35,001 nt of DNA from Prorocentrum cordatum (GCA_963575745.1 CAUYUJ010003547.1:545001-580001), one strand, 5' to 3'. Counted from the stretch's first letter, positions 8,660 through 19,427 are shown. Notes: generated from the letters alone by a model not told the origin. Translations and numbers: made by a program.

Positions 8660-9798
8660 GTGATGGTGATGGTGGTGGTGGTTGTGGTGGTGATGATGAT
8701 GATGACGGTGACGATGAGCCACATAAGAACGCTTCTCATCTTGAGGATGCTGAGAATGATCCCGACGTTGGAGTGCTGAACATCAAGCTGGCCAAGGAGG
8801 CTGGACAGGAGGACATGGACATGGAGATTAATGATGCGATCGTGGCTACATGTAGCCAAGCCATTGATGACGGTGCCGATGACGACGACGACTACCCCTT
8901 CATGCAGAGCCTCCAAGGCGCCAAGCACACCACGGGAAGGAAACACAAGGGCGGCAGGCCCAAGAAAAAGAAGCACAAGCGCAAGGCGCAACCACCAGGC
9001 GAGGCACCTGCAATTGAGGGCATCCTGCAACGGTGGCCGCAAGTCGGCCCATCGGCTAAGGCTAAGGCCGCCGCCGCCGCGAAGGCGGTCATGAAGAAGC
9101 CAGTGAAGCAGACGGCGAAGAAACCCGCAGGCGCGGTTGCTAAGAAGGCAAAGGAGCACGAGGCAGGAGGTGAGGAGGAGGATCCGCTCGCCGCAGGAGC
9201 TGCAGGCAGCGGCGCCCAGGCAGAGGCAGCGGCGGCGGCACCGCCAGATGCAGCGATCGCCGTCCACGATGGCAACCAGGACGAGGAGGACGAGGAAGAA
9301 GCGCAGGACGAGGAGGGCGCAGAGGAGGAGGGCGAGGAGGAGGACGCGCCCGAGGAGCACGAGGAAGGGCCCGAGGAGGAGGAATCGCCCGAGGAGGCTG
9401 ACGCGGCAGGTGCAGCGCCCCCTGGCTACGGCCCGCTGAGCCACTACCCGTGGCCCCCGTCGGACGAGTACGGCACGCTCGCGCGCTACGAGGACACGTC
9501 GGGCCAGTCGATGAGTGTGAGAATCGTCCGCAGGAAGAGCGAGTCCATCAGCACGATCAAGTACAAGAACGAGTTCACGCAGTGGAAGTGGCAGCAGATG
9601 CTTCAAGTGCCAGATAGTTCGGTTCAGGAGTGGCAGATCAAGCAGCTAGCACTGGACGACGTGGCGACGACGACAATGGCCTCCGAGACGATCATCAAGC
9701 ACATCTTCAATCGGATTGTCGCGACCCGCGCCGCTGACAAGCACGCGGCCATGCACATCAAAAAGGAGGCGTACATCGAGCTGGGCATCAGCGAGCAG
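7815..9798 (+). CDS. gene B: acidic poly-Asp / basic AT-hook-like protein, probably nuclear
   Basis: First exon frame (about 7815-8056) reads Q/E-rich, then DEFDIEDVDEQELQNYFKL. The second, long frame is open from 8164 to 9807. It holds a Glu-rich run, more than 100 mostly Asp codons from (GAT)n (8341-8716), then NIKLAKEAGQEDMDMEIND, a basic GGRPKKKKHKRK stretch (AT-hook or nuclear-localisation-like), an Ala/Lys tract resembling histone H1 tails, a Glu/Asp tract, and a non-repetitive C-terminal part (YKNEFTQWKWQQMLQV). A GC-AG intron 8057-8210 would join the two in phase and shows the AG/GC border repeat also seen in gene A intron 1; this joint is a proposal. The exon ends at CAG/GTATTC (9798). 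A possible last exon is 9981-10055 (after TTGCAG, ends TGA). Likely chromatin or RNA associated by composition only. Confidence 0.5.
8341..8716 (+). repeat. (GAT)n array coding for poly-Asp
   Basis: About 375 bp of GAT triplets with GGT, GCT, GTT and GAC variants. In gene B's frame it reads Asp without a stop. In the other frames it would read poly-Met or poly-His/Ile, which are artefacts. Confidence 0.92.
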
Positions 9799-10142
9799 GT
9801 ATTCTAGAGGTGGGAGGGCGCAGGGCAGTATAGGACAGCAAGCGCGACGGTCAAGATAATGACGACTACGGATCAGCTCAGGATTACGACAACGATGGTG
9901 ACTACGATTGTGACGGCCATGGTAAATTGAGATAACTATGGAGATCAACGATGGGGATCGGGAGTATGCTCATCTTGCAGCCTACACGGGGCCTCGTTGA
10001 AGCAGGGCACCGTGTTATTCCAGCCACCTCGACAGCTCATTGCTTGCATCACTGAATGCTGGTTTTGAAGATTATGAAATATTCTAAGTGCTCCCCATAC
10101 ATCCTTTAGCCTTAGCTTTGGTGTCGGACGGGAGGTGGCGCG

Positions 10143-10488
10143 ATGCAGGATGACATGATGGACTTCGCAGATCCAGCATTCGTGGGAAGGCTGCAGTGGG
10201 GGGGATCTCATTTCCATGCGTCCTCCTCCCTTACCCGTCCTTGCCCTCCCAGTCCCCGTCCCTCCCTCCCTCCCTAACTCTCCCTCTCTCCCCGTCTCGC
10301 TCTTTCTCTGTCCTTTTTCCACCCCTGGAATCCATTCCTGCACTGCCCTCGTCCAGTTCCCAATGTCGGGGCCCCGTGGCAGCAAACATACATATCTTAG
10401 AGGCTGCTATAGTTTGTATTTCGTGATCGACGTTATCGGCGTCATCGGGTCCGTCTACATCTTGCACGGGCTGCTGGCCAGCTTGTAG
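10143..10488 (+). CDS. possible exon pair: short acidic exon and hydrophobic C-terminal exon
   Basis: From ATG 10143 the frame reads MQDDMMDFADPAFVGRLQ before a G run. After a pyrimidine tract (10216-10330) and a CCAG acceptor (10355), a second open stretch to TAG 10488 includes GSKHTYLRGCYSLYF and one hydrophobic segment of about 20 residues (VIDVIGVIGSVYILHGLLASL region) that could be a membrane anchor. Joining the two is not established. These could be late exons of gene B or a separate small gene. Confidence 0.25.
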
Positions 10489-11215
10489 GCCGTCGGCTGG
10501 GGCGGCAATTACGATGTAGGGATGAGGTTGGGTAGAGGAGCACGAACGAGGAGCTCTGGAGGAGATGAGAGGATACGAGGTTGACACGCGCTGCAAAATG
10601 AGTTAAGAACCATTATGTCGGGCAGATGTTTGAGCTTGCTTTAGCTGCGCCGTGGCAATCGAGCCTGGATTGGTTCGCTCCCAACGTCCACGCCCCTCTG
10701 CATCGATGCGTGCGTCCCGTCCAGCTTCCTTCCACCTGCCAGTACAAACGAACCGACCACACACACTCACATCCATTCATCATCTCATCGCCCCCCCACT
10801 TGGTTATGCAATGTGATGCTCCCACCCCCCCGCGCCAGGTGAACGGATGATATCGACTTTGACTTTCTCCGTGGGCTTGACGGCTCTTTGCAGGGAGGGC
10901 GCGCAGTGCGGCCTCGAAAAACAGAGGAATGATCCAATGCGGGGATGCTCCCGCAGGGATGCTCTGTTCTTGCCTCTTCGCTTGCTCCGTCGGTCCGTTT
11001 ACGAGCCGACGATCGATGATCGACGCGTCGACGATTGATGCGTCAAGATAGGGGCGAATCCATGGCCCAGGCTCCGACGATCCATCGAACCAGGATGAGG
11101 CGATGTACACAGCACCGCAGCTAGGTCGAACGATTTGGCAACTCTTCTCAGGCGACCCTCGAGCTCGAATATATGCGCTGCTTTCAGGGCGCCACTAACG
11201 AGGGGGAGGGGAAAA
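10489..11215. other. no gene seen
   Basis: Mixed-composition sequence with only short open frames. Contains a local ATCGACGCGTCGA palindrome near 11018-11031. Nothing coding is supported. Confidence 0.4.
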
Positions 11216-11335
11216 GCAGGAGGAGGAGGAGGACGAGGCGGATGGGGTACGGGACCAAATGGGAGTTGGAGGAGGGGGGAGGCGGCGGAGCAGGAGGAGG
11301 GGGAGGAGGAGGCGGAGGAGCAGGACGAGGAACAC
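11216..11335 (+). repeat. (GAG/GGA)n purine tract
   Basis: Interrupted GGA and GAG triplets directly upstream of the long CT tract, which is complementary in purine/pyrimidine sense. Confidence 0.8.
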
Positions 11336-11399
11336 GGTATCCAGACGCCATACGCAGCAGGGACTGCGGAATCATCGGCCCCTCCTCCACCTCCTCCTC

Positions 11400-11625
<226 letters not shown>

Positions 11626-11639
11626 CCCTGCGCACAATT

Positions 11640-12290
11640 GCAAATGCCTCTGGGGAGGGATGAACGGCGGAGGGGTAACATTATTCACCGCTGTTTGACG
11701 ATCGATAGCGGCCGTTCGTCTCAGAAATCGCATCCGCATCCGAATGAACGGGTGTCTCCTGTGCGTGCGGCCTGGTGTCGCGCGCATTCACGCGCGCGCT
11801 TCGATCGGGAAAACACGCGCGCCGCGGGGCCTCCTATGGGACCCCTCCTCTCTTTCGTCCCTCCTCTGGGCTCCTGCCTCCTGCCTCAGGGCTCTCCCCT
11901 GCTCCTGCCTCGGGGCCCTCCTTTGCCATCCAGCCTGCTCGAGAAGCACCCGCGGCACGCGTCTTTCCAGAAGCTGGCAACTCGAGTTGCAGGCGAACGG
12001 GGAGATACGCTCGACGCATGCACAAGGGGACAGATCAATGCGGGGATGAGGAGGGCTCGAGCTCGAAGAGGAGTGGAAGGTGTAAAGGGAGGAGGAGGAG
12101 GATGCAAGGTGATGGGAGGCATACATACGTTTGCGAGAACGGGAAGGGCTCGAGTAGTCCTAAGACACTGCTCTCCACCAGATGGCTTGACTACACGCAT
12201 GTCGGGGTCAGGGGGTGATGCGTGATGTTGTGGCGTTGGTGCGTGAGCGCGCGTGTGAGCAGGCGAGCGTGCGTCAGTAGGGGTCAATAT
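11640..12290. other. no gene supported
   Basis: Contains a repeated CCTCCTCTGGGCTCCTGCCT-like run (11840-11930) and purine stretches. Open frames on both strands lack convincing splice sites or protein-like composition. Confidence 0.4.
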
Positions 12291-12662
12291 ATTCGCGCGC
12301 GCATGCTTACAACTCTAAATATATACACCTGCATATATGCACCTGTAGATGTGCGCCTGCTTCGTTTACATGCTCACGTTCACGTACGTGTGTACAAATA
12401 CGTACGAATTCATAAGTGCATACATAGGTGTGTGCACACTAGCGTACAGTTGGTATGCGTGCATGACCGCGTGAGTAGTTGCAAATACGTATGCGACTTC
12501 GAAGTACGATCTGCATACATGTATGTACATACATGGTGTGCATACATGGGCGTATACATATATGCCGTACTATGTTATACCACATGAGTGTGTACATGTA
12601 TTGTACGGCTACAATTGCATGTATGTATGCGTCGACGTACATTTCCGTTTATATATATATAT
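12290..12662. repeat. alternating purine-pyrimidine tract (TACATA/TGTGCA rich)
   Basis: Dense ATACGTAC, TACATG and CGCGCGCATG steps ending in (AT)n at 12650-12662. Likely a structurally unusual DNA stretch in an intron or intergenic region. Confidence 0.75.
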
Positions 12663-13045
12663 GACGGAGGAGGAGGATGAGGCTGAGGGAAGGAAGGAAG
12701 GGACGGAGGGGGAGAGGGAGGGAGGGAGGGCGAGAGTGATATCGAGGGAGTGAGTGTGAGAGGGAGGGAGGGAGGAAGGAAGGATGGAGGAGGAGGAGGA
12801 GGGGAAGGGGAAGGAGGAGGAGGATGAGGAGGCGGAGGAGGAGGAGGAGGAGGAGCAGGAGGAGGAGGAGGAGGAGGATGAGGAGTGAGGATGATGAAGA
12901 GGAGGAGGATGCTAATGATGAGGATGGTGATGATGAGGAGGAGGAGGAGGAGCAAGATGAGGACCATGGTGAGGCTGATGGGGATGATGATGAGGATGGA
13001 GATGAGGAGGACGAGGAATATGATGAGGATGAGGAATATGTGATG
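12662..13045 (+). repeat. (GAG)n/(GGGA)n/(GAT)n composite purine-rich array
   Basis: Purine arrays changing from GGGAGG to GAG to GAT/GAG mixtures. In one frame it reads Asp/Glu-rich (to TGA 13066), but the sequence after 13050 is better explained as a new exon in another frame. Confidence 0.9.
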
Positions 13046-13050
13046 GAGAG

Positions 13051-13137
13051 GCACTCGTTTTGTTGACCATCTGAAGGCCTACATGGCCCGCGGCAACTGT
13101 TATTTCAAACAAAAACTGGAATATGACAGCAAAATCC
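13051..13137 (+). CDS. internal exon candidate (29 residues)
   Basis: After the acceptor GGAGAG (13050) the frame reads TRFVDHLKAYMARGNCYF and QKLEYDSKI up to a GT at 13138 that opens a (GT)n-rich stretch. It is protein-like, in contrast to the arrays on both sides. Parent gene and partner exons are not resolved. Confidence 0.35.
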
Positions 13138-13291
13138 GTGCGCGCGCGTATACATATATTAATGTGTGTGTGCATGTGTGTGTTGCGTGTATGCGTGCAT
13201 GCGTGCATGCATGTGCGCGCGGGAGGAAGCGGGGATGCAGCGGGAACAGAGCGGTGCCGCCCAGGTGCAGCAGGTGCACCTGGGCTCGCAG

Positions 13292-13375
13292 GACATGGCT
13301 GGACATCACCGACGACATATACGCAGCTTTTGTTTACACGCGCGGATTGACTAGACTTGCCGCGCTTAGGGGTGG
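13292..13375 (+). CDS. internal exon candidate (WLDITDDIYAAFVYT)
   Basis: After GCTCGCAG (ending 13291) one nucleotide and then a frame reading TWLDITDDIYAAFVYTRGL and a few more residues. The right border is unclear because a G-rich stretch follows. It could belong with the exon at 13051-13137, but I could not find a donor and acceptor pair in matching phase. Other frames here are also open, so support is moderate to low. Confidence 0.28.
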
Positions 13376-13404
13376 GGGGCGCCCACCGATTCCCGAGCTG
13401 CCCC

Positions 13405-13880
13405 ATGGGGGGGGGGGGCACCCTTCCCCCCCCTTCCCCCTTCGGCCCTAGGGGGGCCGATCTGCCCTCGCCCCATATATACATCGAAACCCCACCGCCC
13501 CCCCCCCCCCCACCCCTCCTCCCCCGCCCACGCCCCCTCCCCCCCCTGCTCCCCTGGGGAAGGGGGGGTGCGTCAGAAATCCTAAGCACCTGAAAGCCTA
13601 GTAAACCTATCCCCATGGGCCCTGCGAGCTCAAGTCCCCTGGCGGCGCCCCCTCCCCCCCTCTCCCCTGGCCCCTCGGAGATGCGCACCCGTACCCCCCC
13701 CCCCCCCCCCCCCCCCCCCCCACCACCCCCCCCCCCCCCCCCTCCCCGCCCGCACACACCCCTCCCCCCACCCTCTGCGGCCCTGAGGGATCGCCCCGAA
13801 CTCCCATCGCCCCCGACTTTTTGCCAGGCCCGCAAGCGCCCCCCCCCCCCGCCCCCGCCTTCCCCCCACCCCGATCGGCA
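13405..13880. repeat. C-run/G-run block
   Basis: Runs of 9-23 C (densest at 13694-13742) with a few G runs. No coding content is credible. It can fold with G runs elsewhere and is error-prone for sequencing. Confidence 0.8.
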
Positions 13881-14032
13881 CCCAGCGCCCCCCTGAAGGC
13901 CTTCGAAGCTCACCCGAGCACCCCTCAAAGCCCTCGAAGCTCACCCGAACGCCCCTGTGTGCCCTGGAATAGGCCCCGACCCCCGCACGGGAGACGCGCG
14001 ATACTCTTCGGGCGGTTGATGATTTTCATTGC

Positions 14033-14815
14033 GTTTTAATGTTTTTTATATGTTTTTTAATGTTTTTCATGTTTTTTATTGTGTTCTAATGTGTTTCATG
14101 TTTTTTTTGTATAACGTTTTCTGACGTTTTCTAATGTTTTTTATATGTGTTTTAATGTTTTCTTGGGTTTTAATGTGTTTTCATGGTTTTTTTATATGGT
14201 TTTTAATGTTTTCTTGTTGTTTAATGTGTTTTCACGTTTTTTATATGTGTTTTAATGTTTTCTTGTGTTTTAATGTTTTTAACGTTTTCTATTGCAGCGT
14301 GTTTTATTGTGTTTTAATGTTTTTATATGTGTTTTAATGTATTTATTGTGTTTTATTGTGTTTTAATGTTTTTAAATGTGTTTTAATGTTTTCTTGTTTT
14401 CTAATGTGTTTTAATGTTTTTTTAATGTGTTTTAATGTGTTCTTGTGTTCTAATGTGTTTTAATGTTTTTTATATGTGTTTTAATGTTTTCTTGTTTTCT
14501 AATGTGTTTTCATGTGTTTTATATGTTTTTTAATGTTTTCTTGTGTTCTATTGTTTTTTAATGTTTTGTATGATAACGTTTTCTATTGTGTTTCAATGTT
14601 TTTATATGTGTTTTAATGTTTTATTGTTTTTTCATGTTTTTTAACGTTGTTAATGGTTTCTAATGTTTTTTAATGTGTTCCCGCTGCCCGTAACGTTTCT
14701 TAATGTTTTCTAATGTTTTTTAAATGGTTTTTAATGTGTTTCTTGTTTTTTAAATGTTTTTCTTGGTTCTTAATGTTTTTTTAATGTTTTTTAATGTTTT
14801 TTAATGTTTTCTACT
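14033..14815 (+). repeat. T/G-rich degenerate minisatellite (GTTTTAATGT-type)
   Basis: About 780 bp built from GTTTTAATGTTTT, TTTTATATGTG and GTTTTCTTGT words, period about 10-20 bp, with very few C. It is AT-rich between very GC-rich neighbours and strongly strand-biased (T over A, G over C). Short Phe/Leu/Met/Val frames are artefacts. Confidence 0.9.
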
Positions 14816-15414
14816 GGGCGGGCTCCCGCGCGCCCTGCGGGCGGCGGAGGGGGGGGCGCGCGCGCGCGCTCGGCCCCCGTGGGCACCTCGGCGCAGCCAC
14901 CGCAGGGCGCGTGGGACCTCGGGGGACACATGTGGAGGCCCTGCAGGGACGTTGAGCCACGTCGGGAAGATCGAGGGGGATATCGCGCGCGTCGGGCGAC
15001 CGCGGGGGCGTGTCTGCGCGCGCACTGCGCAGCGCATGCGCGCACGCGCGCGCTGCCCCTCTAAGTGGCCTGTAGTGCCGCGCTGCAGGCGACGGGGAGA
15101 TAGATCCCAAATGGTCTGAATATTGCGCGACCGCGAAAAAAAAAGTGCGGGTCCAAACGTGTGCGTGTGTGTGTGCTCGTGTGAGTGAGCGCGCGCGCGT
15201 GGGGATGAGGAATAGTGTGTATAGGATGGGGAAGCGATGCTGAGTTTCTGAATATTGCGGGACCGCGAAGACGGCTGGCCGGGCCAGCGCCTGAGGGGGG
15301 GGTCGACCACCGCGGGCTTATATTGGCCTCTCCCCCCGCTCTCAGGAGATCCTGGATCCCGAACGGTTCTTTCGCCTCCGTGATCTCCCCCCAAAAAAAG
15401 AGGGAGGGGAGGTG
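14816..15414. other. unassigned, GC-rich then GT-rich
   Basis: GC-rich with CGCG runs near 14858-14870 and 15005-15055, then a GTGTGTGTG stretch near 15165-15200. GAATATTGCG-GACCGCGAA occurs twice (15119-15138 and 15251-15270), a short direct repeat. No gene is supported. Confidence 0.4.
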
Positions 15415-16671
15415 ATGGCCCCCAAGGGCAAAGCAAAGATGACCCCCGCCCAGAAGAAGCAACGGGCGAAAGAGCGCCGCGACAACCCTGACATCAGGGC
15501 ACACGAGAACGAGATGCAGAGGCTGAGGATCGGTTCAATTGTCACCTCTTTAGCAATCGATGGCATTCTCGGTTCTGTGTTCTACCGTCATCTTCAATGA
15601 GCACAGGCGAAGATCGAGGTGGACAGTGAGGGTTTGAGGAAGATGAGGACGAGGAGGAGAAGGAGGAGGAGGAGGGGGAGGAAAAGGATGGGGAGGAGGA
15701 AAAGGAGGAGGAGGAGGAGGAGGAGGAGGGCGAGGAGAAGGAGGCGGAGGAGGGAGGATGAGGAAGAAGAAAACACGGGAGACCCTGAGGGTATCGGGAC
15801 CGCAGGACCCAGATGAAGGCCAGCAAGGCCGCTGTGCGCAAAGAGTTCAAGGGCCTCTACGGGCCTGCGAGGAAGGAGTTCGTCAAGGTGTGGCGCGAGA
15901 CAGGCTCTCGCGGAGAAGGAAGGAAGGGATATGCGAGGGAAAGGACGGGAGAGGGAGGAGGAGGAGGAGGGGGAGGAGGAGGAGCAGGAGGAAGAGGAGG
16001 AGAAAAAGGAGGAGGAGGAAAAGGAGGAAGAGGAGGAGGAAACGGAGGAGGAGGAGGAGGATGAGGAGGATGAGGATGAGGAGGAGGAGGAGGAGGAGGA
16101 GGAGGAGGAGGAGGAGAGGGAGGGAGGATGATGATGATCGAGGTGGAAGAGGATTAGGAGGATGATGGTGATGATGTCGATGTTGATGTTGATGTTGATG
16201 CTGATGCTGATGTTGATGTTGTTGATGATTATGATGCTGATGATGGTGATGACGATGGTGGCGATGATGTTGGCGATGCTAATGGTGATGGCAGAAGGAA
16301 GGGGTGGAGGTGAAGAGGCGAGGGGAGGGATGCGAAGGGAAGAGGGGACAGAGGGGAGGGAGGTGAAGATGAGCGCACGGAGGTGAAGAGAAATAAGAGG
16401 GGGCGGCGGGGAGGGACGGAGGGGACGGATGGACGCAGGGGAGGGAGGAGGATGAAGGGGAGGGAGGGGAGGGGGGCCCCGTGCAGAGGAGAGCGGACGG
16501 AGGGGAGGGAACTTCAACCACGCGCAGTGCAACAAGATCGAGCGCACTGACAAAGAAACGAGAGACCAGTGGACTTCCGTGTGGAGGAACTTCGATCAGC
16601 TCTTGACGGATTTCGGTTGGGAGCCCAGCATCGCGGACACCGACTACGGGAAAAGGAATGGATTTCGATAG
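15415..16671 (+). CDS. gene C: three-exon gene for a small basic/charged protein
   Basis: Proposed exons are 15415-15521, 15806-15903 and 16508-16671, 369 nt or 122 residues, ATG to TAG. Both introns would be GC-AG (CAGAG/GCTGAG to CCGCAG/G; GACAG/GCTCT to GGGAG/GGAAC) with compatible phases 2 and 1. A GT donor at AAG/GTGTGG with acceptor GCGCAG (16527) is an equally in-phase alternative for intron 2. The protein starts MAPKGKAKMTPAQKKQRAKE (very basic), continues MKASKAAVRKEFKGLYG and ends with DQWTSVWRNFDQLLTDFGWE. No known domain was recognised; the N terminus could bind nucleic acid. Introns hold GAG and GAT arrays. The last exon could use a further donor and connect to gene D. Confidence 0.5.
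15640..15770 (+). repeat. (GAG)n microsatellite in gene C intron 1
   Basis: GAGGAG/AGGAGG purine array with few interruptions; no stop-free non-repetitive protein in it. Confidence 0.88.
15945..16125 (+). repeat. (GAG)n microsatellite in gene C intron 2
   Basis: GAG/GGA array with AAA interruptions, near-perfect GAG at 16075-16115. Confidence 0.9.
16155..16295 (+). repeat. (GATGTT/GATGCT)n array
   Basis: GAT-based hexamers (GATGTT, GATGCT, GATGGT). Also in gene C intron 2, followed by a GGGGAGGGA-rich purine stretch to 16505. Confidence 0.85.
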
Positions 16672-16679
16672 AAGGGGCC

Positions 16680-17010
16680 GATGCGGATGAGGAGGAGGAG
16701 GAGAAGGAGGAGGCGGAGGAGGATACGTGATGTCCATACATATCGGGTGGCATGATAGCGATGATGATTCTAGGAGGTGGGTCACGGAGAGGGAAGCGGC
16801 AATGAAGGGAGGTAGATCCAGCATGGTGGGCCATAGACTACACCATGAAGGGCAAGTAGGGGCACCATCATGTCAGCAGCAGGACCAGGAGGATGAGGAG
16901 GAACAGGAAGGATGCGCCTGGGATAAGGGAGGAGGAGGAGGATGGAGGAGGAAGAGGAGGAGGAGGACGAGGAGGAGGAGGACGAGGAGGAGGAGGAGAA
17001 GTGGCAACAG
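16680..17010 (+). repeat. purine (GAG)n arrays flanking a short unique stretch
   Basis: GAG arrays at about 16685-16722 and 16925-17000. The sequence between them (16725-16890) has no convincing exon. Confidence 0.75.
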
Positions 17011-17030
17011 CAACTGCAACGTTGGGCGCG

Positions 17031-17890
17031 ATGCATCAAAGTGTCTCCAGGGCGTATGCGCGGGCCGAAGCCGTGCGCGACAACTGCAAGAAAATGAAAC
17101 GGACTCACGTGAAGGTGGGGGTGGTGGGTTTGGGGAATTCATTGTTTGTTCACTTCGTGATGGATCCTTTCATTTGGCAGAGAGAATTCCCTGGTGCCCC
17201 GTGCACGCGGTCCGCAGAAGGGAGCCCCTGGCTGCGGTGCAGAGGTGGAAGGGTTTCGGGAGGTGGCGGGGAGAGCGGGGCGGGCCAGGTGGACCCCCAG
17301 ACTGGCGATGAGATCTATCGGCGCCTGACCGAGACGAACGCGGACACCCAGGCTCGTGCATGCAACAGGGTATAGGAGGAGAGCGACGAAGTCGACGACG
17401 ACGGCGACAACGGCGACTAGGAGGAGCAAAATGACGTAGGAGGCTGATGATCAGTGGCGGCGAGCAGCACTAGTGAACGGCAACTGCAACAATTTAGCAA
17501 CGGGGAGCAGCAACAGCAATGGATGTCCAGCGCCCCCCTAGCCGTCAGGCCAAGCTCAAGAGGATTGAGACGTCCATCAGCAAGGACAAGGCCATCCCTG
17601 CTGGTACCAAGACGCAGGCTCGCAGGGACTCCTCGAGCTATGATCTTGGATTGTTGATGATGATGACGGTGAGGTTGATGGCGACGATGATGACGACTAT
17701 ATTGCTTGTCATGATGATGGTGACGAAGACGATAATGGTGCTGATGATGACGACGACGATCGTGATGATGAGAAAGATGATGATATTGATGATGATGCTG
17801 ATGCTGATGCTGCTGCTGATGATGATGATGATGACGATGATTATGATGATGATGATGATGATGATGTTGATGATGATGATGATGATGATG

Positions 17891-17926
<36 letters not shown>

Positions 17927-18372
17927 CTGATGATATGGCGGTGGTGTGACGTCTGGTGCCAGACGCACAATACGAGCCCGCACGGGCGAGGAGGATCAGG
18001 AGCAGGAGGAGGAGGAGGAGGTGGTGGATGAAGAGGAGGAGGAGAGGGAGGAAGGTCGAGGAGGAGGGAGAGGGGAGGAGGAGGAGAAGGGGGAGGAGGA
18101 GGAGGAGGAGGAGGAGGAGGGGGATGATGAAGAGGCGGAGGAGGATCAGAGGAGGAGGAGGAGGAGGAGGAACTGTCTGTATACCGTCTCTTCCTGAGTC
18201 GCCTGACCTATCGAATCGGAGATGGGACGGGGAGGTGGCCGCTGCCAAAGCCGAGCCCATGTCGGAGACGGACCTCGAGGGCAGCGAGTACAGCTACTCC
18301 CCATCGAGCGAGGATCCTGGATTGTTCGATGAAGAGGGAAGACGGACGAGGGTAGCCCGTCCGAGCTCCTAG
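17031..18372 (+). CDS. gene D: four-exon gene, unknown basic/acidic protein
   Basis: Proposed exons, all joined in phase 0, are 17031-17114, 17289-17369, 17531-17668 and 18199-18372, giving 158 residues to TAG. Exon 1 includes MHQSVSRAYARAEAVRDNC, exon 2 VDPQTGDEIYRRLTETN, exon 3 RQAKLKRIETSISKDKAIPA (basic) and exon 4 EPMSETDLEGSEYSYSPSSE (acidic, Ser-rich). Borders are GT-AG: AAG/GTGGGG to CCAG, AGG/GTATAG to TCCAG, ACG/GTGAGG to CTGAG. The third donor is the least certain because it sits at the edge of the GAT array. The first exon may begin further upstream, and a link to gene C is possible. No domain was recognised; heptad-like charge patterns hint at helices. Confidence 0.45.
17645..17935 (+). 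repeat. (GAT)n microsatellite
   Basis: GATGATGAT array with GCT, GTT and ACG variants, mostly in gene D intron 3. The His, Met and Ile runs in other frames are artefacts. Confidence 0.9.
17995..18172 (+). repeat. (GAG)n microsatellite
   Basis: GAG/GGA array in gene D intron 3, directly upstream of the last exon's short pyrimidine tract. Confidence 0.9.
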
Positions 18373-18584
18373 CCCTTCAGAATGGGTCGGAAATCCGCAA
18401 CCGAACGACGCACCCGAGGGCGAGCTATACCGAAGAGGGGGCCGACTCAGGACGAGGGGCACACCCTCTCGAACTCGTTCGGTCCCCTCTCCAGCTCTCT
18501 CGTCCAAGGACGAGTCGTTCGGGCCCCTCCCTTCCTGGCAGGCGTCTTGCCCCCCCCGAGCCCTTCCGATGAGTTCGGAGGCCT

Positions 18585-18820
18585 CATGTATGTATGTTAT
18601 ACATACATGCGCATGTGTATATTATATGTGTATGTGTACATGTATACAAACATGTGTGTATGTATGTACGTGTAAGTATGTGTGTATACAGATCTGGCGG
18701 GCCATGTATGTATGTTATACATACATGCGCATGTGTATATTATATGTGTATGTGTACATGTATACAAACATGTGTGTATGTATGTACGTGTAAGTATGTG
18801 TGTATACAGATCTGGCGGGC
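18585..18820 (+). repeat. perfect 118-bp tandem duplication
   Basis: Copies 18585-18702 and 18703-18820 appear identical by eye. Each starts with an 11-bp palindromic stem (CATGTATGTAT / ATACATACATG around GTT) and continues with ATGTGTATA-type steps, ending CAGATCTGGCGGGC. Identity of both copies implies a recent event or an assembly duplication. Confidence 0.92.
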
Positions 18821-19265
18821 CGTGGGTTCCTGGGGTCCAACAGGGGGGGGGGGGGGGGCTCGAGGTCCTCAGCGCCTGGGGCCACCACAATCTGGCGCGT
18901 TCCGTTGACAGGAGGAGGACCCCGCTGGAACTGCGTCAACGCAGGCTGGCACCGCCTCCGCGTCGACGAGCGGGGTCGATCCCGTGCTCTCGAAGGCCCT
19001 TGCCGATTCGTTGCACATCTGGACCTTGTTCGATGGGCTCTGCGTCGGGGCTGGGGGGGCATGTCAAGAGGAGCGAGAGGAGGGTTAAGAGAATGTGAGG
19101 GGGAAGGAGGGAAAGGGGAGAATGGGGGCTGGGAGGGGAGGGAGGGGGAGCAGGATGAGGGAGAGGAAGCGGTGGCTATCGACCCACGTGTTTGCATCCA
19201 TTTGCCAAGATAGTGGCGATAGCATCGACAGCAGTTAACATTAGTTGCCCCCGTTTCGTTGCGAG

Positions 19266-19427
19266 GGCAGTCGCACGTTCGTATCCTGCGGAGGGGAGGT
19301 CAAGGAGAACACCTGGTTGAAGCCGTGGGAGGCGAAGATCCAGGAGACTAAAGCGAACCTCGTTACGATCAAAGAGAACATCACGAAGACTATTCAGGGG
19401 AAGTCAGCCCCCCGTCGTCGTTTTTGA
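19266..19427 (+). CDS. 3' terminal exon candidate, lysine-rich
   Basis: After an AG acceptor (19265 or 19270) the frame reads SRTFVSCGGEVKENTWLKPW, then EAKIQETKANLVTIKENITK and ends RRRF and TGA at 19427. Protein-like and non-repetitive, probably helical. Upstream exons are not identified; it could follow gene D if that gene has an alternative 3' end. Confidence 0.4.
   Translation, partial: GSRTFVSCGGEVKENTWLKPWEAKIQETKANLVTIKENITKTIQGKSAPRRRF

Noticed and set aside
8086-9606. Minus-strand ORF of about 500 codons
   Set aside because: It is antisense to gene B, and its Ile/Thr and Leu runs come from GAT and GAG arrays; the plus strand has the protein-like unique parts.
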